A DNA stretch of 64,000 bases from Flammeovirgaceae bacterium UBA6059 (GTDB lineage Bacteria; Bacteroidota; Bacteroidia; Cytophagales; Cyclobacteriaceae): assembly GCA_002435755.1 (NCBI GenBank), contig DIYH01000004.1, forward strand, positions 1 through 64,000, in the 5' to 3' direction. Below, one piece after another: positions 54,359 to 63,993 of the stretch (position 1 is the first letter of the stretch; every line of letters begins with the position of its first letter). A program made the position numbers and the translations under genes. The notes below the pieces were generated by a model. The model had not been told where the DNA came from, made no database searches, and saw only the letters and a program-made list of their open reading frames with translations.

Positions 54359-55174
54359 ATGGACTATTTCATCTTAGGGGTCATCGGCGTTATCCTTGGG
54401 CTTATTGGTTCATTACTTGGAGTAGGTGTAGGTATTCTCGGTCTTCTCGTATTCGTGTATTACATCAATGATCCGAGCCAGGATAGTTTCGAGACTGTAA
54501 GGGTCATTTTTGCTAATAATGCACTTTTTACAGGAATATTGTTCGGACTACTCACACTTAGATACAGTAAGCAATCCGGTCTCTCCACTGGTCAATTGAT
54601 CAAACTGACTTTGTTTTCAATACCTACTTCCGGATTCATTACATGGAGTATAGTACAATTTGATTGGATCAGTTTACCAATATTCTATGTGCTCTTTTGT
54701 TTAAGTATTGGAGCCATCATCTACACCTTGATTACTCATAAGGAGTCTAGCTTTCTGGTAGACTGCCAGCGAAGTGGCCAGGAGAAGACAAGTAAACTTC
54801 TCACTGTAGGAGCACTCTCAGGCTTGTTTCAAGGGCTGATCGCTTCTGAGTCATCTACCATCTTGGTACCTTATCTCAATCGCTTTTGTGACCTGAAGAT
54901 CGAAAAAGCAATCTCCATAGCGACTGCCTCAATAGCCATAACTTTAACCGCAGTTGGTATTGCGTATATGGTCTTTATTGACTCCAATTCGGTGGAACTA
55001 ATGCAATGGCGACTATTGATACCCCTATGGTTAGGCGCTATGGTTGGCGTTTTTTTGCCCTTTGGCGCTCTGAGTAGAATTGGCCTTCAACTTGCTTCGT
55101 ACATCCTCAGCTTTTTCCTCTTTATTGTCGCATTGCGACTCTTGTTTTTTGAGGTCTTAAGTCTTGGGGTCTAA
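54359..55174 (+). CDS. TauE/SafE-family membrane exporter
   Basis: 271 residues with about eight helices. N-terminal glycine-rich helix FILGVIGVILGLIGSLLGVGVG, a second glycine-rich repeat (VGALSGLFQGLIASESST) after a short cytoplasmic loop at ~135-150, and helices to the end. This two-lobed plan is typical of TauE/SafE (DUF81) exporters of sulfite, sulfoacetate or related anions. The substrate is unknown. It follows lipA by 22 bp, and its 3' end overlaps the convergent bestrophin gene by 18 bp. Confidence 0.82.
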   Translation: MDYFILGVIGVILGLIGSLLGVGVGILGLLVFVYYINDPSQDSFETVRVIFANNALFTGILFGLLTLRYSKQSGLSTGQLIKLTLFSIPTSGFITWSIVQFDWISLPIFYVLFCLSIGAIIYTLITHKESSFLVDCQRSGQEKTSKLLTVGALSGLFQGLIASESSTILVPYLNRFCDLKIEKAISIATASIAITLTAVGIAYMVFIDSNSVELMQWRLLIPLWLGAMVGVFLPFGALSRIGLQLASYILSFFLFIVALRLLFFEVLSLGV

Positions 55175-56053
55175 GCTTGACTGTATACCAAATATCTCTT
55201 GTACGTTATCCCTGATCTTAATGCAAAGTGAATCAAGCGGCAGATCATTCACATCCTTACCAAACGGATCTTCAATCTCTTCAGCAATCAATTCGATACT
55301 TACCAGAAAGTAAAAGACCAATATCACAATAGGGATGGTCGCATAGCCGATGGTCCATATAAACCCCACCGGCAAAGTGATATTGTACACAAATATGAAC
55401 TTCTTGATGAACATACTATACGAATAAGGAATAGGCGTATTCTTTATCCGCTCACAGGCCCCAATAATATCTGTAAACCCTTTGATTTCTTTGTCAATCA
55501 GAAACAGTTGCTCACCTGAAATCACCTTATTTTTATACAACTCCTGTGTCTTGTTATACATAGCTCGGTTGACGATGTTAGGCCTATGTGTACTGTCAAC
55601 AATCTCCTGACGTATGTCTTTATCAGGAAACTCCATCTCTCCTACCATTATACTATTTCGCAGGTGAGCTTTCATTGCAAAAGGACTATTGGGTATCATC
55701 TTACTGAAGAATTCTCTGGTTTCCTCATCATTTGCCGGTAGGTAAGCATTGAGCCGCAAGGCCAGATTGCGTGCATCATTGACCAGCTTGCCCCAAAGCT
55801 TGCGGCCTTCCCACCAGCGATCATAAGCTGTGTTTGTGCGGATGACAAGAAAAAGGCCAAGCACTACACCCATGATGGAATGTACCGCTAATGTACCCTC
55901 AAATTCAAACTTGAAATAGTCGATAATGAAGTAGCATAGAAAAGACGTGTATATAGCCATGAACAGGATCAAGGGGAAAAGCAACCCAATGACATAGCGG
56001 CTGTAAACATCGAAAATGAGTGATAGCCAGGATTTAGGATTGTACTTAATCAT
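55157..56053 (-). CDS. Bestrophin-family anion channel
   Basis: 298 residues, four main helices. N-terminal KSWLSLIFDVYSRYVIGLLFP, then the signature AYDRWWEGRKLWGKLVNDARN (~84-104), an acidic cytoplasmic domain, IPYSYSMFIKKFIFVYNITLP, and the C-terminal IAEEIEDPFGKDVNDLPLD. Bacterial bestrophins are pentameric channels for chloride or other anions (or cations) in the inner membrane. The 3' end overlaps a TauE/SafE exporter by 18 bp. The promoter must lie in 56054-56156, shared with the divergent acylase gene. Confidence 0.9.
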   Translation of the reverse strand: MIKYNPKSWLSLIFDVYSRYVIGLLFPLILFMAIYTSFLCYFIIDYFKFEFEGTLAVHSIMGVVLGLFLVIRTNTAYDRWWEGRKLWGKLVNDARNLALRLNAYLPANDEETREFFSKMIPNSPFAMKAHLRNSIMVGEMEFPDKDIRQEIVDSTHRPNIVNRAMYNKTQELYKNKVISGEQLFLIDKEIKGFTDIIGACERIKNTPIPYSYSMFIKKFIFVYNITLPVGFIWTIGYATIPIVILVFYFLVSIELIAEEIEDPFGKDVNDLPLDSLCIKIRDNVQEIFGIQSSLDPKT

Positions 56054-56156
56054 GCGGCAGGTTCAACTATTGATTCTAAAAATGGTTAAGCTTAGGCGGT
56101 GAAGATAGCAAGAATAAAATATCCTTCTTTGACCGACTAAAACCCATATCCACTTC

Positions 56157-58222
56157 ATGAGATTCCAGTTTTTACTCTCCTTTATACTCCTATTTAGTCA
56201 CCAGGACCAACTTAGCGCTCAAACTTTGGCTTCTCAGGTAGAGATCTTGAGAGACACTTTTGGGGTGCCTCACATTCTTGGCAAAACTGATGCAGCTGTT
56301 GCCTACGGACTTGCATGGGCACATGCAGAGGACGACTTCAAGACCATCCAGTTGACTATGCTCTCAGGTAAGCAGATGCTTGGGAGGCATCTTGGTAAGT
56401 CGGGAGCTGCCGTTGATTATGTTGTGGGTCTAATGAGGTGTGGGGACCTGGTCCAGCGCCAAATGGACACACTTTCACCCGAATACCTGGCCGTCATTAG
56501 GGCTATACCGCGGGTATCAATGCTTATGCGAAGCACCACCATAAGGAGATATTAGTAAAAGGCAGTTTTCCAATAACCGTTGAAGAGGTATTGTCAGCGT
56601 ATGTGCTTTCACTGGCTGTGATCAGTGGAGCAGATGGTGTGATCCAGGACCTTTTTTCCGGTAGGGTACCGTCGATCCCAGCTATGGAAGGTAAGGGCTC
56701 AAATGCATTTGCTATCAGTTGCAAACGAACCACCAACGGCAAGACTTTTCTAAACGTCAATTCCCATCAGCCTTTAGAGGGACCGGTCTCATGGTACGAG
56801 GCTCATTTGGTTAGTGAAGAGGGTTGGAATGCCTTGGGAGGTCTGTTTCCAGGAGGTGCCACCATTTTCCATGGCACTAACGAACATCTTGGTTGGGCAC
56901 ATACGGTCAACTATCCTGACAAGATCGATGTATTTGAACTGGAGATCAATCCAACCAATGAGAACCAGTACAAACTGGATGGAGAATGGTTTGATCTTGA
57001 GGTACGCGAAGTGCCCCTTAAGGTGAAGCTGTTTTTTGGGTTGAAATTGGGAGTAAAACGCAAGGCCTATTGGAGCAAATACGGACCAGTGGTAAAGAAT
57101 GATAAGGGTGTGTACGCCTTCCACCTGGGTGCATTGGATGATCTGAGAGGTCCTGAGCAATGGTACCGCATGAATAAGGCACGTAACTGGCAAGAGTTCA
57201 AAACTGCACTTGAGATGGTAGCCATACCTGGATTCAACATCATTTATGCTGATCGCGAGGATAATATCTATTACGTCAGCAATGCGAAGATCCCACTTCG
57301 GGACCCTTCTTATGACTGGTCAACCACCCTAACGGGAAACACTTCAGCCACCATCAGTACAGGTTACCATTCTCTATCTGACTTACCACAAACCTTGAAT
57401 CCCAATTCAGGGTACGTTTTCAATACTAATAACAGCGCCTTCAGCAACACAGCCCTATCAGAAGATCCTAACCCCGCAGAGTACGACAATACCATGGGCT
57501 ATCTGGTATTCGAGAACAATCGAAGTACACGTTTTAGACAGTTGATCGACCAGTACGACAAATTGACCTATGAAGATCTTAAAACCATAAAGTATGATCA
57601 GCAACTTCCTTTAGATACACTTGTGTATCCAATGGATTTTTCTCTGATATGGCAAATGTCACCTAACGATTATCCTGAGTTAGCAGGTATGCTGACTATT
57701 CTTCAAGCCTGGAATCGCAAGGGAGATACTGATAATATTGGAGCGGCCCACTTTACGCTCTTCTATGACTACCTCAAAAACAAGATAGAAACCAGACATG
57801 AATCTCTTTATCAAACCATCGGAGAACAAATGTGCATTGAGACATTGCAATATGCCCAAAACCATCTTATAGAGCATTATGGAACGCTCAAGGTCTCCTT
57901 AGGCCAGTTGCAAAGGCATAGCCGCGGGGACGTTGACCTACCCATTTCCGGTATTCGTGACGTTATCGCTACGATGACTAGCAAACCCACCAAAGATGGA
58001 AGATTGCGGGCCTTTCAGGGCGAATCTTACATCATGCTAGCTCAATATGATCAGGAAGGTGTAACCATCGAAACGATCAACGCTTATGGTGCCTCAGCCA
58101 ATCCTGACTCTCCACACTACACGGATCAAATGCGTATGTTTGTCAATCAACAGCTGAAGCCAATGACACTGGACCGAGATCAGGTCTATAAAAATGCGGC
58201 TTCTATCTACAGACCCAAGTAA
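56157..58222 (+). pseudogene. Penicillin acylase family gene with a single-base frameshift
   Basis: The first frame (56157-56555) gives a signal peptide and the N-terminal region (VEILRDTFGVPHILGKTDA, YGLAWAHAEDDF). It goes out of frame after IRA near 56503. One missing base there would restore YTAGINAYAKHHHKEILVKG and join the second frame, which is open to 58222. The second part holds the N-terminal nucleophile in GKGSNAFAI (Ser codon at 56699-56701), LNVNSHQPLEGP, and the rest of the beta chain. The complete protein would have about 687 residues. Ntn-hydrolases of this family cleave amides (acyl-homoserine lactones, cyclic lipopeptides, penicillins). Everything else is intact, so this is either a very recent mutation or a sequencing error. 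Confidence 0.88.
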
Positions 58223-58223
58223 T

Positions 58224-58634
58224 ATGACCACCACCGTATATGATCAAGCATTTGAGCAGTGGATTGCTTACACTAAAAATCATGATGCCTCGCAACTGAG
58301 CAACCTTCTCGCTGATGAAGTAGTCTTTCATAGCCCGGTTGTTTTTACACAGCAGGTTGGAAAGAACATCACGTTTCTTTACCTCACTGCCGCGACTCAA
58401 GTATTAAAGGATTTCCACTACACTCAGCAGATCAGAGAGGGTAACCAATGGGCACTGCGGTTTGAAGGCACAATAGGTAAGATCAAAGTGATAGGGTTTG
58501 ATATCATTACACTCAACGAAGACGGTAAGATCATCGACTTTGAGGTGCTCGTACGTCCTGCCAAAGCAGTTATCGCCATTCAACAAGCCATGGGTGAAAT
58601 GCTGGAGAAGTTGAAGCCAAAACCACCGAAATAG
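58224..58634 (+). CDS. SnoaL-like NTF2-fold protein
   Basis: 136 residues from the ATG at 58224, one base after the acylase stop (the frame extends to 58194 inside that gene). N-terminal helix QAFEQWIAYTKNHDASQLSNLL, then HSPVVF, WALRFEGTIGKIKVIGFDII and DGKIIDFEVLVRP, characteristic of the SnoaL-like family. Cytoplasmic. Members include small isomerases and many unknowns. Probably in one operon with the acylase. Ten bases separate it from the TTG-start version of the next permease frame. Confidence 0.8.
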   Translation: MTTTVYDQAFEQWIAYTKNHDASQLSNLLADEVVFHSPVVFTQQVGKNITFLYLTAATQVLKDFHYTQQIREGNQWALRFEGTIGKIKVIGFDIITLNEDGKIIDFEVLVRPAKAVIAIQQAMGEMLEKLKPKPPK

Positions 58635-58680
58635 GAAACCCCAGTTGAATCAGCTAACTTTTTATCAAAAGTTGGCTGCC

Positions 58681-61074
58681 ATGTTGATACATCATCTCAA
58701 GTTCTTTGTACGAAAGATTAAGAAAGACCTTGTCTCCTACTTTCTTGGGTATACCGGACTCATTGTAGGGCTGAGCATGTTTACCCTGCTCGGTATCTAT
58801 TCTCATCAGCAGTTTAGCCATGGTAGATATGTCTCGGACCATGAGCGAATTTACCGTGCAAATGTTCAATTGGAGCGCCAAGGAAACATTTCAGAGTTTG
58901 CCTTGGGTTATGGTTTTTTGGTAGATGTACTTACGTCAGACTTCCCTGAAGTGGAGAGTGCCACTCGTTTGATGAGAATACAGAGCCAGAGCATTTTTAG
59001 AGTAGGTGAGCGTATGTTGAGCATCGAGGAAGGCAATGGTTTTTATGCAGATGAATACTTTTTTGAGGTTTTTGACATGCCCACCATCAGTCGTAGCAAG
59101 ACCAATATGCTAAGAACCACAAATGCTATAGTACTTACAGAATCATTTGCCAAACGCCTCTTTGGAGATCAAGATCCTGTCGGGCAGGTAGTAGAAGACG
59201 TATGGGGAGATGGGTCCCACGATCTTCTAGTCACTGGTCTAATTAAAGATTTGCCAAATCACTCACATTTTCAATTCGAGTATTTGATCACTGGCAGTGT
59301 ATTAGGCTACTGGGATTATCTGACCCGGCCAAATGTTGGCAATGCCAATTACATCTATTACAAAACTGTTCATCCTATTGACCCAGCAACATTTGATGAA
59401 AAGCTGGCTGCAAGTGCTTCAAAAATTCAAAAGAAACCTACATCAATCAATAGCGTAGCACTTTCAGATATTCACTTTGCTGCCCCTGTGCTTTTCGAGC
59501 ATACGACCACAGCGGACAAAGAACAAATCATATTGATAAGCTTTGCCGGGATATTGCTACTATTTACTTCTATTATCAATTTTCTTATGATCCATTTATC
59601 TCAGCTTATTGACAGAACTAAGGAATTTAGGATCAAGAAAGCCATGGGCATCTCATCAGGACAATGGGTCAGTCAGCTATTTGTCGAGTCTTTCCTTGCT
59701 GTATTGATCATTGCAGTCTCTGCGGTCATCACCACATACTATTTGCATCAATATTTCTTCAGTGATATGATAGGGAAAGAGTGGGCTGTAATCATGGAGT
59801 TTGAACTCATCTTAGGTACTATTATGGTGATTCTTATGATACTGTTGATCATTTTCATCAGCTCCATTATAAAACTACACACTCAGTTTAGATCAACAAA
59901 TCCTGATCACACCAGAGTTATCACTTCCAGAAAAGGAGGAGTAGTCCAACATGTTACGCTTACAGTCCAATTCAGTTTTGTTATGTTGACAATCGTTGGG
60001 TCCTATTTCGTTTGGAAACAATTGAACCATCTGCAGGACCTTCCGATGGGTTATCAGACGGATTGGAAGATCAATGTAACAAGGCCGCAAGATGCCAAGC
60101 ATTCAACATGGGGCAATTTCAAGCAAAGCCTGTCTCAATCTCCTAGTGTCACTAAGTCAGGTTCAAGTTTGAATAAGTGGATGGCTTCTGATTACAACTC
60201 CACTCCATTGAGGGTACTCACTGAAAACCCAACCGATACCTCTTTTGTGCAAGTACAGTACAACTATATCAACGATCAGTTAATCTCTACACTAGGTTTG
60301 GAAATCTTAGATGGACGCAATTTTGACCGTAATTATGCCACGGATACTTTCAACATTTTGCTTAATGAAACAGCAGCTAAAGCATTTGGATACGATGTGA
60401 TCGGAAAAGACTTTGAGTCAAAAATCTTTGATGAAAGGTCTGGAAAGGTAATCGGGATCGTCAAAGACTTCCATTTTCAATCGATGGATAAGGCAATTCC
60501 ACCGGTAGCACTCATGTTTCATCGGCAAGACCTCTACAAAGAGAATCTTGTGATCCAGCTAAGTAAGAAAAACATTCAAGAATCGATCAATAATGTAGAG
60601 GCAGCATGGAACCAATCCGGTATCATCAGCCCTTTCGAATACACCTTTCTTGATCAGTTTCAAGCGCGACTTTTTGAGCGGGAAACGCAAAATGCTCAGT
60701 TTATGGGAATCACCGCCAGTTGTTCTATTCTTGTAGCATTGATCGGGCTCATCGGCTTAGTCAGCTTTCAAAACAAGCGCCGATCTAAAGAACTAAGCCT
60801 GAGAAAAGTGTTTGGTGCATCGGTTCGGGATTTACTATTAATGATCAATCGCAGCTATCTGACTTTGGTTGGCCTCTCCGTTTTGCTTTCACTACCTATA
60901 GCTTATTGGGCGGTATCCCAATGGTTAAACAGCTATGCCTATAGGATCTCGCCATCAGTTATGGACTTTATGATCATTACTTCTGGGGTACTTTTAGTCA
61001 GCCTGTTGACGGTCAGTATCCAGTCCTGGAAGACAGCCAATACCAACCCCACCGATGTGCTAAGATCTGAGTAG
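58681..61074 (+). CDS. FtsX/MacB-like ABC permease 4 (orphan)
   Basis: 797 residues from the ATG at 58681 (the frame opens earlier with TTG at 58645). TM1 ~18-36, a periplasmic PCD-like domain (RYVSDHERIYRANVQLERQG onward), the first FtsX triplet with IDRTKEFRIKKAMGISSGQ, a second periplasmic domain (LEILDGRNFDRNYATDTF), and the C-terminal triplet with KRRSKELSLRKVFGASVRD. It is the most diverged of the four orphan permeases: the usual KEIGVRKVLGA loop is KELSLRKVFGA. No ATPase or regulator is adjacent. It may be read from the upstream acylase/SnoaL unit. Confidence 0.87.
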   Translation: MLIHHLKFFVRKIKKDLVSYFLGYTGLIVGLSMFTLLGIYSHQQFSHGRYVSDHERIYRANVQLERQGNISEFALGYGFLVDVLTSDFPEVESATRLMRIQSQSIFRVGERMLSIEEGNGFYADEYFFEVFDMPTISRSKTNMLRTTNAIVLTESFAKRLFGDQDPVGQVVEDVWGDGSHDLLVTGLIKDLPNHSHFQFEYLITGSVLGYWDYLTRPNVGNANYIYYKTVHPIDPATFDEKLAASASKIQKKPTSINSVALSDIHFAAPVLFEHTTTADKEQIILISFAGILLLFTSIINFLMIHLSQLIDRTKEFRIKKAMGISSGQWVSQLFVESFLAVLIIAVSAVITTYYLHQYFFSDMIGKEWAVIMEFELILGTIMVILMILLIIFISSIIKLHTQFRSTNPDHTRVITSRKGGVVQHVTLTVQFSFVMLTIVGSYFVWKQLNHLQDLPMGYQTDWKINVTRPQDAKHSTWGNFKQSLSQSPSVTKSGSSLNKWMASDYNSTPLRVLTENPTDTSFVQVQYNYINDQLISTLGLEILDGRNFDRNYATDTFNILLNETAAKAFGYDVIGKDFESKIFDERSGKVIGIVKDFHFQSMDKAIPPVALMFHRQDLYKENLVIQLSKKNIQESINNVEAAWNQSGIISPFEYTFLDQFQARLFERETQNAQFMGITASCSILVALIGLIGLVSFQNKRRSKELSLRKVFGASVRDLLLMINRSYLTLVGLSVLLSLPIAYWAVSQWLNSYAYRISPSVMDFMIITSGVLLVSLLTVSIQSWKTANTNPTDVLRSE

Positions 61075-61161
61075 CTAGTAGTCATGCAACTATTTTGAGA
61101 GCAGTGCATCTAGAAGCAAAGGCTACCGAATCGGTGAGCCTATCATCTAAACTGACTCAAA

Positions 61162-62025
61162 ATGAAAAGACTTGCTGCATTTGCTTCTTTGCTATTGATT
61201 ACTGGTACTGTCATGGGGCAAGTATACCCTATCCACCTCATGGAAGAGGGTCATATCATGGTAGGCGTCACGATCAACGACTCCATCTCTGGCAACTTTA
61301 TTCTGGATACAGGTGCGGGCATCATGGTGGTTTCAGGCAAGATGTATCAAAGAATACAAGGCCATGTCGAGCCCGCCGGATATCATACGGGATTCAGACA
61401 CGACGGAGACAAGATCTCAGGTGAGATTTACACTGTTCCCTCGTTCGCGATAGGTGGTGTCAAGGTCGAAAACCTAAAAGCTGGGGTATATCCACCTTTA
61501 GATACTTTTGGGATCGATGGCCTTATGTCGCTCAAGTTTTTCGAAAAAAAGCCTTTTACCATTGACTATGCTAACAGGAAGTTAGTTTTCGAAGATCAGG
61601 AGAGTCTTAACGTCCTAGCTGAAAAAGGAGAATCCGGTCCGTTACAGTTCCATCGAAACCTTGATGTATCTCTCGACATGGCGTTGCAAGTTTGCATCAA
61701 TAATAAGGTCTACATACAAGCCCAATTTGATACAGGTAGTGGTCATGACCTGTATGTACTGCATCCGCATTTCATGTCTTCACTCGGATTAGACGTATCA
61801 AAAGCCAGGGCCAGCACCTATGTCACACCTATTTCGGGTACGCAACTCAACGACCTTATCACTTCTAACAATGATATGAGCATATGCTCAACATCCGCAT
61901 CAATCGACGCTGACATAGTGTTTAGAGAAGGACTAATTATGGAAGCTCTGATTGGCAGTGGCATCTTCAAAGAAGGTGCAATAACCATAGACATACCAGA
62001 AAGTAGATTCATCTTTAACAAATAA
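61162..62025 (+). CDS. Secreted retropepsin-like aspartic protease with two DTG motifs
   Basis: 287 residues. Signal peptide LAAFASLLLITGTVMGQ. Two aspartyl-protease lobes: FILDTGAGIMVVS (D at ~53) and QAQFDTGSGHDLYVL (D at ~194), each followed by a hydrophobic strand and, in the second lobe, GSGIFKEGAITIDIP. Most bacterial retropepsin-like proteins of this type have one clear DTG per chain and dimerise. Here the two lobes could make a pseudo-dimeric pepsin-like active site within one chain. Exported. No partner gene; it stands 87 bp after permease 4. Substrate unknown. Confidence 0.82.
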   Translation: MKRLAAFASLLLITGTVMGQVYPIHLMEEGHIMVGVTINDSISGNFILDTGAGIMVVSGKMYQRIQGHVEPAGYHTGFRHDGDKISGEIYTVPSFAIGGVKVENLKAGVYPPLDTFGIDGLMSLKFFEKKPFTIDYANRKLVFEDQESLNVLAEKGESGPLQFHRNLDVSLDMALQVCINNKVYIQAQFDTGSGHDLYVLHPHFMSSLGLDVSKARASTYVTPISGTQLNDLITSNNDMSICSTSASIDADIVFREGLIMEALIGSGIFKEGAITIDIPESRFIFNK

Positions 62026-62078
62026 TCTGACTGAAACGCAACCATTGCACGTTCGTTAGCATCTTATATCCAAACTCA

Positions 62079-62777
62079 ATGACTATGAAGATACTCTCAA
62101 CTCTTTTCACTTGTCTCGTTTTAAGCACACAGCTTTTCGCTCAGAACTCCGAGGTAAGGACACTCAAAGATTTCAACAAACTGATTGTTGAAGGCGCTGG
62201 CAATATATTTCTCACTGCAGGTAACAAGTCAGAAGTAGAAATACGACTCAAAAATGACAACTATGAACTATCTGATATCATTACCGAAGTGAGCGGCAAC
62301 CGTTTAAGAATTGACTATAAGGAACATGGTTGGTTGAAGTCAGCACCTAAAATCGACTTATGGATCACTTATAGGTCGCTTGAAGAGATCACTGTCAATG
62401 GCGCCAGCAAAATCAGTACAGAGAATACAATCGAAGCAGATCGTTTTGTCCTCAAATGTGGAGGGGCTGAAAGTGCCAAACTCGACCTGGACGTCAATGA
62501 GCTTGTTGCGTCTCTGTCAGGGGCTGGTGCCTTCAACCTTTCCGGTAGGGCTGACTTGCAGGATCTTGATGTCTCTGGTGCAGGCTCTATCAACGCAGAA
62601 GACCTCATAGGACAAGATGTAACCGCTGTAGTAAGTGGTGTCGGTTCTCTTTATGTACACGCCGAAGAAAGGATCGATGCTACGGTCAGCGGCGTAGGTA
62701 AAATCAGATTCAAAGGTGACCCTGAGGTGCAAAAACTCAACAACGACGGCATAGGGTCGATAAAGAGAATGGACTGA
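62079..62777 (+). CDS. Secreted DUF2807 (head GIN) domain protein
   Basis: 232 residues from the ATG at 62079. Signal peptide ILSTLFTCLVLSTQLFAQ. DUF2807 beta-helix with the usual opening (FNKLIVEGAGNIFLTAG) and repeated short rungs such as VNGASKI, LSGAGAF, VSGAGSI, VSGVGSL and VSGVGKI, ending IGSIKRMD. Very common in Bacteroidota envelopes; function unknown (auto-transporter adhesin-like). 53 bp after the aspartic protease gene and 16 bp before the convergent GH3 stop codon. Confidence 0.88.
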   Translation: MTMKILSTLFTCLVLSTQLFAQNSEVRTLKDFNKLIVEGAGNIFLTAGNKSEVEIRLKNDNYELSDIITEVSGNRLRIDYKEHGWLKSAPKIDLWITYRSLEEITVNGASKISTENTIEADRFVLKCGGAESAKLDLDVNELVASLSGAGAFNLSGRADLQDLDVSGAGSINAEDLIGQDVTAVVSGVGSLYVHAEERIDATVSGVGKIRFKGDPEVQKLNNDGIGSIKRMD

Positions 62778-62793
62778 AAAGATTATTTCAAGT

Positions 62794-63993
62794 TCAGTGT
62801 TCAGGGGGGTTGCTTTCAGCGGCTCCCTTTTTTTGTTCGATGATGGCGAGATCTTCTTTCATTTTCATAATACGTTGGTAGGAGATATCCACCCTTTCTT
62901 GAGTAACATCTCCATCACGCACCAGCTGCATAATCATACTATGAATTTCATCTGCAGTCCGTTTATCTGTTTTGGGAACATTGTTAGCAAACATCAACAC
63001 ATCGACTCCAGCATCTATAGCCATCTTAATGGCATTTTTAAGGCCAAAATGCTTGCTGATAGCGTGCATTTGCATGTCATCAGAAAAAACTACTCCTTCA
63101 AAACCCATAAAGTCCCGGAGAATACCAGTAATAATTGGCTTAGACAATGTCGCAGGCAGCTTGGCAGAGTCGAGGTGCTGATTGATAATATGGGCTGTCA
63201 TGATACCATCTACCCTACCAGAGTCGAGCATCATTTTGTAAGGCAACAGTTCGTAAAACATCCAGGAGTCGGTGACATCCGTCATGTCCAGGTGAGAGTC
63301 TGTAGAAGAGCTGCCATGCCCTGGGAAATGCTTCAATACTGTCCCGACATCATTAGCCCGGTGTGCGTCTACAACAGTCATACCGTGCGCAGCTACTTCT
63401 CCAGGGTCTGCGCTATAGGTCCGTCCTAGTCTCCCGATGACCGGATTATCAGGGTTCACATCCACATCAATGTCCGGAGCATAGTTGAGATTGATACCAA
63501 GTGAGTCAAGCAATTCAGCAGTCTGATACGCGTAGAAGTAAGTGCTATCCAGGTTGTTGATCGCTCCGAGCTGACCCGCTTGCATGGTCGTCGGAAAGCC
63601 ATATTTTGACTTGAGCCGAGTCACTCGACCACCTTCTTCATCTATCGATGTAAAAAGTGGAATAGGGGAGAATGTTTGTACTCGTCGCATGATGGCCCGG
63701 AGTGAAGAAAATGGAGTGACAGGATCTATGTTTTTCTCATAAATCACAACGCCACCTACCTTCCCAGCCTTGATTTCCGGTAGGATAGCATCAGCTTCCT
63801 CTGGCAGATTAAACTCGCCCAGCCCTATCATTACCATTTGACCTACCTTTATTGACAGGGAATCCGGAGATACCCTGATCTCTTCCTCCGGATTTTGACC
63901 GCTTAGGTCTACGCAAAAAAACAGGATGATACTAAATATCAGCCACTTTGATAACCACTTTGCCTTTGGCGCGCTTTGTCCTAATTCTCTCAT
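62794..63993 (-). CDS. Exported glycoside hydrolase family 3 (beta-N-acetylhexosaminidase-like)
   Basis: 399 residues from the ATG at 63991-63993. The frame stays open to the right edge, so an upstream start cannot be excluded. Membrane/signal segment at ~16-32. The single GH3 barrel has FTSIDEEGGRVTRL (116-126), the NagZ-type catalytic loop KHFPGHG (221-227) with TDSH (231-234) carrying the Asp-His acid/base dyad, and the nucleophile region FSDDMQMHAI (303-312). This pattern is that of NagZ/GlcNAcase GH3 enzymes acting on peptidoglycan amino sugars. The signal suggests periplasmic or surface action, unlike cytoplasmic NagZ. Bacteroidota paralogues often carry an extra beta-lactamase-like domain; this one does not. 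Confidence 0.9.
   Translation of the reverse strand: MRELGQSAPKAKWLSKWLIFSIILFFCVDLSGQNPEEEIRVSPDSLSIKVGQMVMIGLGEFNLPEEADAILPEIKAGKVGGVVIYEKNIDPVTPFSSLRAIMRRVQTFSPIPLFTSIDEEGGRVTRLKSKYGFPTTMQAGQLGAINNLDSTYFYAYQTAELLDSLGINLNYAPDIDVDVNPDNPVIGRLGRTYSADPGEVAAHGMTVVDAHRANDVGTVLKHFPGHGSSSTDSHLDMTDVTDSWMFYELLPYKMMLDSGRVDGIMTAHIINQHLDSAKLPATLSKPIITGILRDFMGFEGVVFSDDMQMHAISKHFGLKNAIKMAIDAGVDVLMFANNVPKTDKRTADEIHSMIMQLVRDGDVTQERVDISYQRIMKMKEDLAIIEQKKGAAESNPPEH

Noticed and set aside
56591..58222. A separate 543-residue acylase gene starting at 56591
   Set aside because: The supposed start is an internal codon of the acylase frame. The upstream 35 codons in the same frame match family sequence and continue the N-terminal fragment after a one-base shift.
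61095..61424. 109-codon plus-strand frame before and inside the aspartic protease gene
   Set aside because: It is out of frame with the protease, which has a signal peptide and two DTG motifs. The translation is His/Arg-rich noise.
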